Origin: Pipra filicauda
Lineage: Eukaryota > Chordata > Aves > Passeriformes > Pipridae
DNA: 64,000 nt
Direction: 5' to 3'
Assembly: GCF_003945595.2 (NCBI RefSeq)
Contig: NW_024103452.1
Span: 4,863,260 to 4,927,259 of the forward strand
Shown: piece by piece, positions 21,750-34,090 of the stretch
How the letters are laid out: every line of letters begins with the position of its first letter
Position numbering within the stretch: position 1 is the first letter of the stretch
Made by a program: the position numbers and the translations under genes
The notes under the pieces: generated by a model
What the model was told of the DNA's origin: nothing
Databases searched by the model: none
What the model saw: the letters and a program-made list of their open reading frames with translations, nothing else

Positions 21750-23350
21750 AGTTATCACAGAACCACTAAGTTGGGAAAGCACTGCTGGAGATCGCTTAGT
21801 GTAGGAGATCTTTGAACCTACTCAGTCATGGTCAATGAGAGCAGCTTGTCCAGGACCATGTCCAGTCGGGAATCGAATATCTTCAAGCACTGAGAATTTA
21901 CAGCCTCGCTGAGGCAACCAGTTCCAAAGTTCCTCTAACTTTACATTAGAAGGACGTTTCCTTATGTCCATATGGAATTTCCTGTATTTCAATTAGTGCC
22001 AATGGACTCTTGTCCTGTCACCAAGCAACACTGAGAAGAACCTAGCTCTTTCTTCTTGACTGCCCTAATCAAGTGTTCATACACACTGCTAAGGTCACCC
22101 TGAGCCTTTTCTTCTCCAGGCTGAGCAACCTCAGCTCTCCCAGCGTCTTTGAATGACAGATAGCCCAGCCACTTAATCATCTTTGTAGCCCATCTTTTTC
22201 TCCAGTAAAAGAGTATTTTTCTTGTAACAGAGAGGCCAGAACCAGACCAAGCACTCCTCATGGGTGTCACCAGTGCTCAGTAGAAGGTAGTCATCATTTC
22301 TCTGCTCCTGTTGGCAATGCTTTGCCCGGAGCATCCCTGGAGGCTTCTGGTCTTTTCTGCTATAAGGACTCATTACTGGTTCATGTTTGGTTTGCTGTAT
22401 GCCAGAACCACCAGGTTCTGCAAAGCTGCTTTCCGCACAGTTGGTCCCCGGTGTGTACTGGTACATGGGATTACTCTTCCTATGGGCAGGACTTGATATT
22501 TTCCTTTGTTGAATTTCAGGAGGCTTCTGTCAGTCATTGCTCCAGCAAGGTGAGTTCTTCTTGAATGGCAGCACAGATTTGATATATGGTCAGTTCTTTT
22601 GAATTTTATATCATCTACAAACTTGTTGAGGGTATGCTTGGTCTCATCATCCATCTCCTTAGGGAACAGTTAACAATTTTACAATACTGGTTCTCATATC
22701 AAGGTACACCACTTGTGACTGGTCTCTGCCTGGAGTTCGTGACACTTTGAGCCTGTCAGTTCAATAAGTTTTCAGTTCACTTCACTACCCACTCATGTAG
22801 ACCATACTTGAGCATCTTTTCCGTGAAGATGTTATAGGAGATAGCAAAAAAAAAAAAATCAAAAATCAAGAGAAAATACTTTCACTGCTCTCCCCTTGTC
22901 CACCATACCTGTCATCTCATTGTTGAGGCGACCAGGTTGGTTAAGCATGATTTTAGCCATTGCTCCTTTGTAATTTTTTACTAGCTTCTCCTGGTCACCT
23001 CGATCTTCATGCCTGGAAATGGTTTCCAGATAAAGTTGCTCCATCACCTTCCCAGAACTGAGGTGAAGCTAATCAACCTGTAGTTCCCTGGGTCTTACTT
23101 CTTGCTCTCCATAGGTTGAGGAGGGGTATTTTCTCTTTTCAAGCCCTCAGGAGCCTCTCCTGATTGCCATAACATTTCAAACATAATCAAAAGCAGCCTC
23201 TCAATGACATTTGCCAGCCCTCTTCTCTGCAGGGTGTGTCTCATGGGATTGTTCCAGGCAGATCCCTGAAGAGGCCAAAGTCTACTCTCCTGAAATCCAA
23301 GACCGTGATCTTCCTCCTCACAGGATCCTGGACTGCACCATCTCATAATG
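21750..23350 (-). mobile_element. CR1 LINE, about 1.6 kb, degraded
   Basis: A long, old CR1 fragment in antisense. On + it runs from the reversed 3' end ('atcacagaaccactaagttggg', 21753) through 'tcctgtcaccaagcaacactgagaag' near 22013, 'cttctccaggctgagcaacc' near 22110, 'acaccacttgtgactgg' near 22707, and 'gtagttccctgggtc' near 23080, to 'ctcctgaaatccaagaccgtgatc' near 23287. These are in the order expected of CR1 ORF2 plus 3'UTR. On minus, codons at 22621-22610 spell FVDD, the local form of the RT active-site box, within 'NKFVDDIK'. Frames are broken throughout, so no protein is made. An A13 run (22846-22858) sits inside it. The 5' boundary is uncertain. Confidence 0.88.
22373..22654 (-). 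pseudogene. CR1 reverse transcriptase fragment
   Basis: A 93-codon open remnant of CR1 ORF2. It includes 'TLNKFVDDIKF' about 12-22 residues from its first methionine. This corresponds to the catalytic aspartate box of LINE reverse transcriptases (usually FADD or YADD in CR1). The flanking frames carry further CR1 sequence shifted by indels, so this is only the longest surviving piece, not a gene. Confidence 0.75.
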
Positions 23351-23857
23351 GCAGACTTACAGTATTGACAAATTCTTTATGGTTGGTCATCCACACCTAT
23401 GCTAAGCAGAAGTGGTAACTAAAAATCCTCTTATTTCCTAATACTAGAATTCTTTAGATTTCTGTTGCTGTGTAACAATTTAAATGAATGTGTGCATTCA
23501 CTTGTGTAAGGAACTGTCTTGTATAATTCTAAGGTTATTCGATATTCTAAACTAGGGAATATAATTCCTCTCTTGGAATATGTGGTTTACAGCTACTCAA
23601 TGAAGTAGGCAGTTTCCTTCTCACATCTCTTTTTCTTTCTTAAGCATGAAAGTAATTTGTCTTTTGAAGGTATGAGTCTAGTATCTATTCTAACCTCCTA
23701 ATTATTTTATGTTCTGTAATAATAAAATCACACATTTATTATAGAAACAAACATTTCTAATAAGATTTTATTTAATTCATTAATATTGTCAGTGAGAAGG
23801 ATCATAGTATTGTAATAGGAATGTCTTCTTTACTGACTAAATGGATCATAAATAGTC

Positions 23858-24140
23858 AGAGAATCACAGAAAATCCCAGGTTGGAAGGGACCTTCAAAGG
23901 TCATCCTGTCCAACCTTTCATTGTAAAGGAATCCTACAAAAGGTCATTTATCATCCTGTTCAGTCATATCTTGAAAATCTTCTTTGATGAGAGGTATACC
24001 ACATACCTGGGGAGGTTGTTCCAGAGATTGATTGTTCTCTGATCTGTTCTGAAAAATTTCTTTTTTATATTGACATGAAACTTCTCCCCCTGCAACTGTA
24101 CTTGAAAGACCCCTTTCCTGGCTAAAGAGGAGGTGAAAGC
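23858..24140 (-). mobile_element. CR1 LINE 3' fragment
   Basis: A second CR1 copy in antisense, about 500 bp from the first. On + it starts with the reversed CR1 3' end 'agaatcacagaaaatcccagg' and 'ttggaagggaccttcaaagg'. It continues with 'atcctgtccaacc', the 'ggggaggttgttccagag' block near 24010, and a CR1-like 'aaaaatttcttttttat' stretch. It lacks the CR1 coding part. It differs enough from 21750-23350 to be a separate insertion of another subfamily rather than a duplication. Confidence 0.85.
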
Positions 24141-24971
24141 TATCATCACTTTTCAGTGGGAAGTTTTTTCCTTTTGTGGACTTATGCCACATAGAGGACA
24201 GTCTGGACGAGATCAGAGGCTGGGAATTGCAGGACCAAAGTGTTCTTTTTAAAATATATTTACCTCCAGGGAATTGACATGGCTAAATCAAATACAACTA
24301 CAAAGCATAAGGAGAGTAAGACTTTAAGGCAATATCTATTCCAAACAGGTAGAAAACAGTAAGAAAAAAATGTTTCTGTTTTCTGTTTTCCCCCTCCTCC
24401 CACTCAGTAAATCTGCATGACTAAAAAAAAAAAAGAAACAAAAATATCAAAGGGGAAATAAAACTAGAAAACTTAAATGAAAGTATTATACACACTATAA
24501 TTCAATCCAATATTCCGTAAATGAACTTGTTCAAGGCTTTGCTTGTGTTTCTCACTCAATCCACTATTTGTGTTTCTTTCAGTTAAAATAACTACTTATT
24601 TTCTTACAGGATTTTTATTGTTTATTGTTCTAAGAGGGAAGCATCTTTACCATGAGGGGCCCTTACTCCTCCACATTTCCCAGCTGTTTACTGTAAGAAG
24701 ATAAAAAGAGCACAGTCTTTCCCACTCTCTGTGCCCCAGACATCCATCACTGGTATATATATGTTTCTCTCTATTGCAAAATGAAGCTGGTTTCTACTAC
24801 TCCTGACTACAAGTAGGATTTAAAACATTAAAATCTGCCTCTGTTTTTCAATAATTCAGTATGGGAGTGCAGAAGCGTTCTGACCCCCAGTTCACAATAT
24901 GCCAACTTCAAGGTCCTAACAAAACATGTTTAGTACAACAAAAGCCCCTTTCCATTGCCAATATGAATCAT

Positions 24972-25577
24972 TGTTGTGGTTTAACCCCATCCAGCAACTC
25001 AGTCCCACACAACCACTCCCTCCCTCCCTCCCTGCTGGTTGGATGGAAGAGAAAATCAGAAAAAAAGGGAAAAAACAACTCATGGGTTGAGATAGAAACA
25101 GTCCAATACGTAAAGAGAAAGCCACACATGCAAGCAAAGCAAAACAAGGAATTTATTCACCAGTTAGGCAGGTGGGTGTTCAGCCATCCACAGGAAAGCA
25201 GGGCTCCCTCATGCATAACAGTGATGTGGGAAGACAAATGTTGTCATTCTGAATCCCCTCCTACTCCCTCTACCCTTCTCCTTCTCCTCCCAGTTGTTTT
25301 ATGCTGTCCATGATGCCATACTGTCTGGGGTATCCTTGGGTTAGTTGGGGTCAGCTGTCCCTGCTGTGTCCCCTCCCAGCTGCTTCTGCATCCCCAATCT
25401 ACCTACTGGTGGGGTGAGGTGAGAAGAAGAAAAGGCCTTGACGTTGTGCAAGCTCTGCTCAGCAATAAGGAAAACATTCCTGAATTACCAACATTGTTTC
25501 CAACTCAAGTCCAAAACACAGTCTCATACAAGTAACTATAAAGAAAATTATCTGTATCCCATTCAAAAACCAGCACA
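24972..25577 (-). mobile_element. Avian ERV solo LTR, complete, 5-bp TSD
   Basis: A complete 606-bp solo LTR of the same family as 5685-7145, in antisense. On + it begins TGTTGTGGTTTAACCCC and ends AAACCAGCACA. The termini are TG...CA, and the flanking 5-bp duplication atcat is present on both sides (24967-24971 and 25578-25582). The sense strand reads the TATA-like cagcataaaac (25306-25297 region) downstream of the 'ggacacagctgacccca' homologue near 25360. A (TCCC)n run lies at about 25016-25033. A 150-codon open frame on + (24861-25313) overlaps it and is not a gene. No proviral interior remains. Confidence 0.88.
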
Positions 25578-26336
25578 ATCATAAAAGTGCTATGTCTGGT
25601 CTAAGTTTAGACTCAGCAATCCAGATTCAGGTAAAGAGTTTTGGCACACGTCTCCATATACTGAGGAAACATGGGAGTTGGGAGACTGAATCTGTTCCAC
25701 TCAGTGCTATCCAAATGCCACATAAAACTTTCACTGCAAAAATCGTAAACAAAATTTTTCCTAAACAAATTAAGATATACATTCTTTCCAGCCATATGTT
25801 TTCCCCTGTGACAGCAGATAACAGCTGGATTATACCAAACAACACTTTGGTAATGTATTCCAATTTCTGTTAAAGAAAAGGATATCAAGAGCTAGTTAGT
25901 AGGAGATGAAGTGACATCACCTGACTTACCATAGAGGATGAAAACTAATTTATAGAGAGAAAGAATCCTATTAGAACTACAGTCCATCCTGGTTGTCTCC
26001 TCTCTGTGTAACACAACTGTGTTTTCTTGTGTCCCTTTATTATATGTTAACTTCTTTCAAACTTTCCATATTCCACGAAACGTCTGTACTTTCCTGTTCT
26101 TTAAAGAACCATAATGGTCTTTTTCTTTTTTAACTGTGGCTGGCATATGTTGAAAGGTATCTTCTAAGATTTCATTTATGAGGGCTCAAAAATGTATGTC
26201 TTGCTAAGACTACAAAGCAAGCTAATGGTTTTAAAAGCACAGCGATGAAAAGCCTGGCAGGGGAGTCCGTGCTAACTACATACACGGATCATGGAAGAGG
26301 GTACAAGAGGTCATTTTTTTCCCTCCTTCTCTCTCC

Positions 26337-26359
26337 TTTTTTTTTTTTTTTTTTTTTTT
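26337..26359. repeat. Poly(T) tract, 23 nt
   Basis: An uninterrupted homopolymer, preceded by a C/T-rich segment. It is likely length-polymorphic and error-prone in assemblies. Confidence 0.9.
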
Positions 26360-26362
26360 CAG

Positions 26363-26502
26363 ATACAGGATCGGTTTAGGTCGCATTGGTTACAGCCAAT
26401 TGCACCGTGGCATTACTTGCCATTCATCCACCTCCAAATCCTTAATTATGGTCTGCACAATCAGAGCTGGAGCAAGAAGTCACAGCCCTGTATTGTTGCA
26501 TG
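26363..26502 (+). other. Candidate 140-bp exon (splice-like ends)
   Basis: A pyrimidine tract (ccctccttctctctcc followed by 23 T, ending at 26359) is followed by CAG at 26360-26362. This is an excellent 3' splice-site arrangement. After 140 bp comes TG|GTGAGT (gt at 26503), a near-consensus 5' splice site. One frame stays open throughout, spelling IQDRFRSHW...PCIVAW before an immediate TGA in the donor. I do not recognise the peptide. It may be a noncoding-transcript exon, a cryptic exon, or chance created by a poly(T) microsatellite. No transcript evidence is available. Confidence 0.25.
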
Positions 26503-28303
26503 GTGAGTGCTAAACAAAAAGGCAGGAATCCGATACTTGGTCACAGTTTGCAAACACTGTGGCTGAAACACCTGAGAGGGTCACATTTTTACATTCTGAG
26601 ACAATTTATTAGTGATGGTGCTTGTCACTTAGAAATCCCCCTAAAACTCCTTCCTTTGCATCAGCTATCTGAGAGCAGCTTTTGCTCCACGGTGGTTTAA
26701 GCAAGACACAAATAAAATAGGTGATCCACCCACTAATTTAGAAGAGAGCAGAGAATCTTAATCCTATCCTTAGAAGTTGTCTGCTAAGAGCTTCAAAACT
26801 TGGTGTCAGGCCCCTTGAACTGAAGAAAAAATTCCATCTGAAAGATTCTTTCTTTTCATTCTAGATCCAATTGTGTCTGATGAAAACTTAACTGATGTTT
26901 GTATATATTGTTTTTAAATCCCCCATTAGACTTCAAGGGGTGAAAGAGAAATAATAAGAGATATTTTTCTTATATCACTTATGTACTAAAAACTACCTGT
27001 TTGCAACATGTTGTACAAGACACAGTGAAATGTAAAACTGCCAGTCCTGCATCAAAGACCTACCTCAACTTTTAATTTAATTTAAAAAAGACAAATAAAA
27101 GAATGACAAAACAGTCAAATGAGGACATTTTGTTAAAATTCAGTTTGCTTTGTGCCACAAACTCTTCAAAAATGTCAAGGAAACTTGAACTTATTGATAA
27201 TTCTTGAACTTCTTGAAGCAGGCTCAGAGGGAAAAGACTCTGAAGTCAATATAAATACTCCTGGTGTTTTCAAGATGTTTAAGATCTTGACATGTATGTG
27301 TAAGCTGTTATTGAGTGTATGCCAAGATGTTCTCTCTGATCTGCAACGTTTACTCAGTAAAAGTAGCTTTATTAAGGTGAACAGGTCTGCTGAAAACAAT
27401 ATTCCAAACCTGTGATGCCTGATTTACTAGAGTCATCTCAAGCCAAGGAGTATTTGTGTTTGTCCAGCTAAAGTTTACTCAGTTCATGCAATTGTTTCCC
27501 AGAGGAGCCTTCCAGTCCTGCAGAAGGTGTCAAAATATGCTTTGGTCAACATATTTTTTTAAGCTGTTACAAAGAATTTAAGGAAATAAAGTTCACCCCT
27601 CTTTACAGAGCACAGAAAAATAAGGCAAAGCCATTTATCCCATATAATTTTGGTTAAATTATTTCTTAGAAATATTGTCTCTTTAGTCATTTACCTGGTT
27701 TTTAAATTAGGCCTTTTTTTTTCTTTTCATGTTCTCCTGGCTTCTATTCAGGAATTTATCATTTTATAACTTTTTATGACAAAACACACCATCTAGGCAA
27801 CTTAGCACTGTCCCTGCTCACAGCCAGGTGGTTTGACACAGCTTTTTCACCTCGTTGTACTCACTGGGAACTGTGAGGGTGTCTTGAAAGCTGTGAATAA
27901 GGGAGCTTCAGGTAAGGACAGGAACATACAAACACTACAGAAGAGAAACACAACTTCTAAGAGGTGACAGAATTTCAAAGTGCATTTTAAAATCTTAACT
28001 TTTCAGCAACTTTGTGTCCAGTTTCTCAGGTGGATGAAAAATCACCCTTTAAATGAAAAGGGAAAAGGAAAGAAGGGCAAGCAACTGATATTTCGTTTCT
28101 CCAAATGCTTTCCCTGTTTCAAAATTGTAAACATCTTTTTAGATTTAAAGTACATTTTGCAATCTTTGTTTATGTATGTTTTAAAAAAATACAAGATGAA
28201 AACATCATAAAAGACTCAGGTCTTTAACTAATATAGTTTACTATTAGAGCCAGTGGAGCAGGCAGTTTACCCAGCTAAGTTACTGATTTAGAAAAAATAT
28301 TAT

Positions 28304-28321
28304 AAACAAACAAACAAACAA
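28304..28321. repeat. (AAAC)n microsatellite
   Basis: Four tandem AAAC units plus a partial one. Simple repeat. Confidence 0.85.
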
Positions 28322-29125
28322 ATTATACACCAATGAGAGACTAGAATTCACATATCTGGGGATATATAAACTTGTGTTTTCTTATATATTCTCCAGAGAC
28401 TATTCATCTTGTATTGTTTGAATTGACAATGAAAGTAAACTATGCTGTCCCCTCCCCTTCCAAACCTAATTCCCTGCTATGAACACCTTGTAATTTCACA
28501 ATGATTTCAACCCTGGAATTTTCAGTGAAATTGCTCTGATATGTAAAGTCATAACTGTTATCTTAAGCCTATTTTTTGTTTCTCCCCTATATGCATGTAT
28601 TTCTGGTTATATAGTTGGGAACAACGTTGTAGAGTTTCTACCCACCTTATATCTTGACAATAAAAACAATAGTAAGAAAATAATTAAAACAACACATAAT
28701 GGCATTCTGAAAATATCCCTTATTATCTTGACAATATAATGGAAGTTCAATACTATGGTTAAATCTTTGATTCAACTTTTCCTTACCATTATGCTTCCCA
28801 TGTCATCTGAAAAACAGTAAATAAATATGCAGTGGGGAGAAAGGTAGATGTCTGTATGTGTTACTGACCTTCGTCTTTGTCCACAAGCAGAAAGGTTGAC
28901 TTCCCTTACATGTAATAATAATTTAATATGGCATTGATTTCATGACAGACATATCTCCAAGGGAAGAAAGTTTCTTTTTAACATCTTTTGTAAAATATAT
29001 TTTTCTATTTTCTCACTGTCAGTATGGATGACTTTTCAGTCTGACATACTCCTGAGCCCACCCAACAGTTCTGAGTTGACTATCAGAACAAAACATTTAG
29101 TACACATCTTAGAGTTTAATCTTTT

Positions 29126-29176
29126 TCCCTGAAAGTCAATGGGAGTTTTGCCATTGACTTGAATTGCAATTCAGGT
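29126..29176. mobile_element. MITE-like relic (CAATGGGAGTTTTGCCATTG core)
   Basis: The phrase 'gtcaatgggagttttgccat' followed by 'tgacttgaattg' and 'caattcagg' is nearly identical to the centre and one arm of the palindromic AAGTCAATGG repeat seen across birds and reptiles. It is short and old. Confidence 0.5.
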
Positions 29177-32100
29177 TAACACATAAAAGGAGAGCACTTG
29201 AAATAAGTAATAGGTATTTGATTTGGACTATGATCAGTTTTACAATCCAGAGTCCTTCATGGTGTATCCAGCTGGGAACGCTTCACTTCACAAGGAAATC
29301 TGTTTGATTCTGGTGGTCACTCAGAAAAAGTGCAGGAAATCAGAGGTTCCCAGTAACTGGATTGTTCTGAGAGGAACTCACTGTAATAGTGATTAAAACC
29401 CAAACGTTGCCCCCATATGTGTAAAAATGCAAGAATATACCTATTGTGTTGAAGATGATAAAGGATTCCTTTATTAAAAAAAAAAAGATATTCTACAGAC
29501 ACCCTACTCCTACAATTCAAATATCTGCAATATTCAGTGCCTTTAGTGTTATATAATAAATTGCCTGCACATCTGAATGTATTCAGTTATAGAGAAATTT
29601 TAAACACTCCAGTTCCTAGGCTGTATTAAGACCAAAAAGAATACTTTCTCTGTGTAGTGAAATGATACACTCATAGTTACAAAAAGATATTGAATATTAC
29701 ACTTGTTCTCCTATTTATTCTCTCTCAGTTGCTCCCAGATCCAGCTAGTTCAATTTATATAGAAAAATCTATATTTTTTTCAAGAACAGAGCTGTAAGGT
29801 AACGATAGTACTGGAACGCAAGGTATGGATGAATCCTGTTTATATGGTAATAAAAATTTATCTGTCTACCTAAAAAAAAACATACAAAAAAATGGAGGTT
29901 GAATCCCATGGCATAGGCACGTTTTTTTCATAACCATACTTTGAGTCAAAGCTGACATACTCATAATTGAAACAACAGAGTTTTGGTTAGATATTGTCTT
30001 TTAATTTCCTGGTCTCAGTCACATCCAACAGCCATAATTTCCAATTCATTTATCAGTCTGCACTTTTCAGTGTCTGAGAAGCTTGGTATGGTAATGTGCT
30101 TTTCCATTGGAAAAAAAGAAAAAAAGATCTTATATAAATAAAACATACTCAAACATTAATATTTACACATAAATGGAGTCAATTCAGGAAACACACAATT
30201 AATAACATTTAACGTGGAGTGTCACTTAATCCTAAATTGGTTCCATTAAAAGAAGAAAAACGTTGTGATACCAACATAGGTGATGATTAGTCCGAAATAT
30301 GTAATTTCTCTGTTTTGTCACACCTGACTTAAAAACACTCTCTTAGACTACAGTGCCACCAGTGTTTTGCATCGTAAATGCATTATAATACAATTATTTC
30401 CCAGTTTGTTTTATTACTAAGTCACCAGTTAGGACATCCCCCATACTGTAAGTACATTTTCCATATACTCTTGAATACGCCAGACATAAACCTATTTGGA
30501 GACTATTTATTAATCTAAGCACGTATGGGACTTCCATTTCCACTGTTTCATGCTAATGTAGTATCTAGCATTAAACAGACATGACTCTAAATTCTCCAAG
30601 AGGGTTCAACCACAACCAACCAGTTCATTTCCATGTCCTAACATGTGTTTTCAATTAAACCATAAATTAATCCAATTTATTTTAAAAATTTCTTTTTTTT
30701 ACTCCTTTGCTTAGAACATGAAGTCTGCAGAATGTGTTATATTAAGACTTGGCCTAATTACAGACACTTGTTTTTTCACAGTGATTGAAGCAAATGCAGT
30801 AATAGATATTGTAGTGATTTATAAGCTAATTTGCTGTACCGCAAAACCACAAGGGGAAAGCATTTCTGTTGAACTCTGGATGTTGCTACCAATTTCTTCA
30901 TATTCCATTTATGCTGAACCTTACTCACAACTGTGACAGCTGAGGTAACACAATCTGTGTTCCTTCTCCATTTACCTGGCAACAGTTTGGTTTATGAAAT
31001 AAAATAACTTTTCTATATCATGCTTTAAGAACATGTTTGATTTCAGTTTTTTAATATGAGCATAAGGTTTTGTTGGGTTATGACAAAGTAAATCTAGAAT
31101 AATTCTTCCAGCATTGAAGGAATTACTCAGGATCCTTAACACTACAGTTTGAGCAGGATAGGGCTCTGTGTGCTTCACTAAAGGGAATATTGAGAGTGAT
31201 GGAATGATGACCATATGTGGGGTTCATGTGCACACACACCAGTGTTTTATACATCAACAAACAAACTCCTAGTCATTAATGATTTATATCACTGTCAAAC
31301 TGCAAAGTAACATTATGCTCATCTACAAAAAAATTGTTTTCTTTGGTACTGTTTGATAAGTGACTTTATTCTCTTACCACCATATTTGCTTCCTCTCATT
31401 TATCCCTATATTTTTTATCATTTCCTCTGTCCGGTAAGTCAAGAATCATGTGTGTGGGATGGATTATCAGGAAGAAACAGTACTTTTCAATAAGTGAGCC
31501 AGTTTCAACAGCTTTCCATTATACAAAAAGAGATATCATGCAGTAATATAATACTATATTTGTTTACAATAAAGAAAAATATTAAACTTTTACCTAATCT
31601 TACACATAATATCTTTTTGCTTGTAGTGAAAAGAATCTGAAATGCAGAGGAGCTTCAAGACCAAAAGTCAGCATTGAAGAAACTGAGCTGACTTTCTTTT
31701 TAATTGAAGCCACATTCAGATTAGATGTCTCAGAGGCTGTTTCCTCCACTGGTAAATATTTCTGATGACCTTAAAGAAAGTAAATCCTGGAAGCGTTCCC
31801 TTATACTGAGAGACAAAGTTTTTAATATGGAGTTTGATGTTTCCATGAAACTTTTGTTATTTGCAGCTCCAAAGTTATTGAAGTGGAAGAGAAGAAAACA
31901 AACATGCTGGGGAGAATGTAGATAAGAGTATTGAACTGTGTTCAGGTTGGACAAGGCAGATATTGGCACAATTTTACTTGAGTCAACACGGATACTTCGA
32001 GTTCACAACGGATTCCAGAAAAATATATATTTTTTATAAAGGAACCGTCTCAGTAGAATATACTAAATGCAAGAAGAACAAAGTCCATCTTATATCTCAG

Positions 32101-32680
32101 CAAGCAGCTGGCCTTGGGAATTCCAGGTTTCGAAATTCTACAGAGGTACCAAATATTCCAGAGAATAACTTGTATTTTATTAAGTGTAACCTCAAAAACA
32201 CACACAGGAAGCCAGAATAAGGCTATACTTTCTCTTTGTGGTGGCAACAATATAACTGTGCTTAGGAGGAAATGTTATATTTTATTGAGAAGAAAAATCC
32301 TCTGCCTTTAATGAAGCCACAAATATACTTTCATCAGCTTTAAAAACTTTTAGTGCAAGATTGTGCAACTGTACTCCCCTCATTAGGTTCACTGTATTAG
32401 GAATGAATATATTTCAGGTTTTCACCCTTTATTTCTTGTCCTCTTTGTCTTATTTTGCTCTCCAAACTATATCACTTCATTTATATTTCTTCTATTTTTC
32501 TGTATACCTAAGTAAACCACCAGAAATCATATGGATGCATGATATCAACTGCTTATGTGGTGGCCACTGATTATGTCTAGTCTGGCTTGCCAGCTGTCTG
32601 GGGCACAGTAATAGATCTAAGCTATATTTAAACAGTGTTGCAATCAAGATACTTCTGTTTTGGTCAGCTGAAAGCACTGT

Positions 32681-32819
32681 AATTCAGTAAAAATCCCTAC
32701 TCTTTTCCAGAAAAACACTTGCATATTCACTTAAGCACCTGTTTAACTCCAACTGAAATAAAAAAAAAAAAAGCAAATACGTCTGTGAACTGAGCGTGTG
32801 ATTAAGTGCTTTCTAGAGT
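32681..32819. mobile_element. Palindromic MITE-like relic (TTAAGCAC type)
   Basis: The left arm reads 'aattcagtaaaaatccc', then 'attcacttaagcacctgttt' and 'aactccaactgaaat'. The right arm reads 'gtgtgattaagtgctttc'. The arms are inverted relative to each other, and the layout resembles the element at 21268-21401. A 13-A run at the centre (32760-32772) has expanded since insertion. Confidence 0.45.
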
Positions 32820-33860
32820 AGAATAAGTGAATGTCTGTGACATTAGGATTTGTATTAGAATTCTGTTTTCTTTATTTGTCATTAGATTTGAAACAACCAG
32901 TGTGTAAACCACAAGACAGATCTTTCATTAGTCAGTAGATATAGGAACACTTGAAAGGTAATTAAGCCAACTGTTTATAAGAACCAGGTCTAAAGGAAAG
33001 CTTAGACCCATAAACTATTTATACTAAAATGTCACTGAATTCTCAGATTGCAGTGATTAACATAGCCATTTGTAAACAGGATAGATGATCAAACCCTTGT
33101 GAAAATAGAGTAAAGTAAGTTTATTTTTTGTTTGGTACACAATCTTTTTTCTAATGTTATTTACTCAGAAAATGTAACAGATATCAATACATTTGATAAC
33201 TCTGAGGAGAGTAAAAATTTCAAAAAGCTGACTTCTCTAGTATCCTTCCCCTTCTGTCTGTTCATGAAGAAATAATGAAATTTTCATGACTTCCCTAATT
33301 TAAAAATGTTCACAATTTTTTTTTCCCCTGAAAACAAGCCATGGTCTGCAGTTCATTTATGAACAGTTCATTTTGAAGATCCTCAGTTCACCACGTGGTA
33401 TTGTTTCTGTTCCAGGTGATTTATGGTATGGTATGTACCTAACAAATGCTGCATGAAATATGAACACTATGAATCTTATAAATGGTTGGAAGTAAGCTCT
33501 CGGTAAGGATGAGAATTCTCAAACTAGAGGCAAGATTGCAACTGGCTTTTCTGGACTGCCAAAGTCCAAACATCCTCTTTAAAGCACTCAATCCAGAGTT
33601 ATTTCTGCATGTGTGAAAACATAGATTGCTTACTCTGCATGATTTTTGGTGTAAACAACATCTTGAGGAAGCAAGTACTGCTCTATCTTTCTGTATGTGA
33701 CTGGGGCCAGCAGGCTGCCAGTGTCATCTCAAAGATGTCCAGTGGTCTGCATTGCTGCTCTTGGAGTGACCTATTTGGAGTAGGCACAGTACCAGTCAAC
33801 CTCAGCCAGTATTGTGTCAAGGGAGAGAAAGCACAACAAATAGATGGAGGAGAGGACAAG

Positions 33861-33905
<45 letters not shown>
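33861..33905. repeat. Poly(A) homopolymer, 45 nt
   Basis: Forty-five consecutive A follow a purine-rich lead-in (gatggaggagaggacaag). It creates a spurious poly-lysine open frame on + (33609-33932). There is no recognisable upstream mRNA-like sequence, polyadenylation signal or flanking duplication to make it a retrocopy tail, so it is recorded as a simple repeat whose exact length may be unreliable. Confidence 0.9.
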
Positions 33906-33907
<2 letters not shown>

Positions 33908-34090
33908 TGAATGTGTTTTTAATAATGAATAATACAGAAAAAATACTGAAAGCCAGATTTATTTTGGTCTGGAAGTGACCCACAGCCCACACATACCAGT
34001 GGTATTATTTATTTTAACTTCAATGAGTTTTGGTTGAGATCCTTGCAGGAAAACCAGGAACAGCTGGATCTATGGAAGAGAGGAAGAGTG

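Larger units (their letters stand above)
25583..29125. other. Unique noncoding DNA with an exon-like segment
   Basis: I recognise no protein-coding gene or transposon here. The only noteworthy feature is the segment at 26337-26508, described separately. Elsewhere it is AT-rich unique sequence with an (AAAC)n repeat at 28304-28321. Confidence 0.5.

Noticed and set aside
24861..25313. 150-codon open frame on +, the longest on that strand
   Set aside because: Most of it lies inside the antisense solo LTR at 24972-25577, so it is a repeat shadow.
33300..33905. Processed pseudogene ending in the poly(A)
   Set aside because: No recognisable mRNA, no polyadenylation signal before the run and no flanking duplication found by eye.
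33609..33932. 107-codon open frame ending in poly-lysine
   Set aside because: The lysine run is just the 45-A homopolymer, and the upstream part has no recognisable features.
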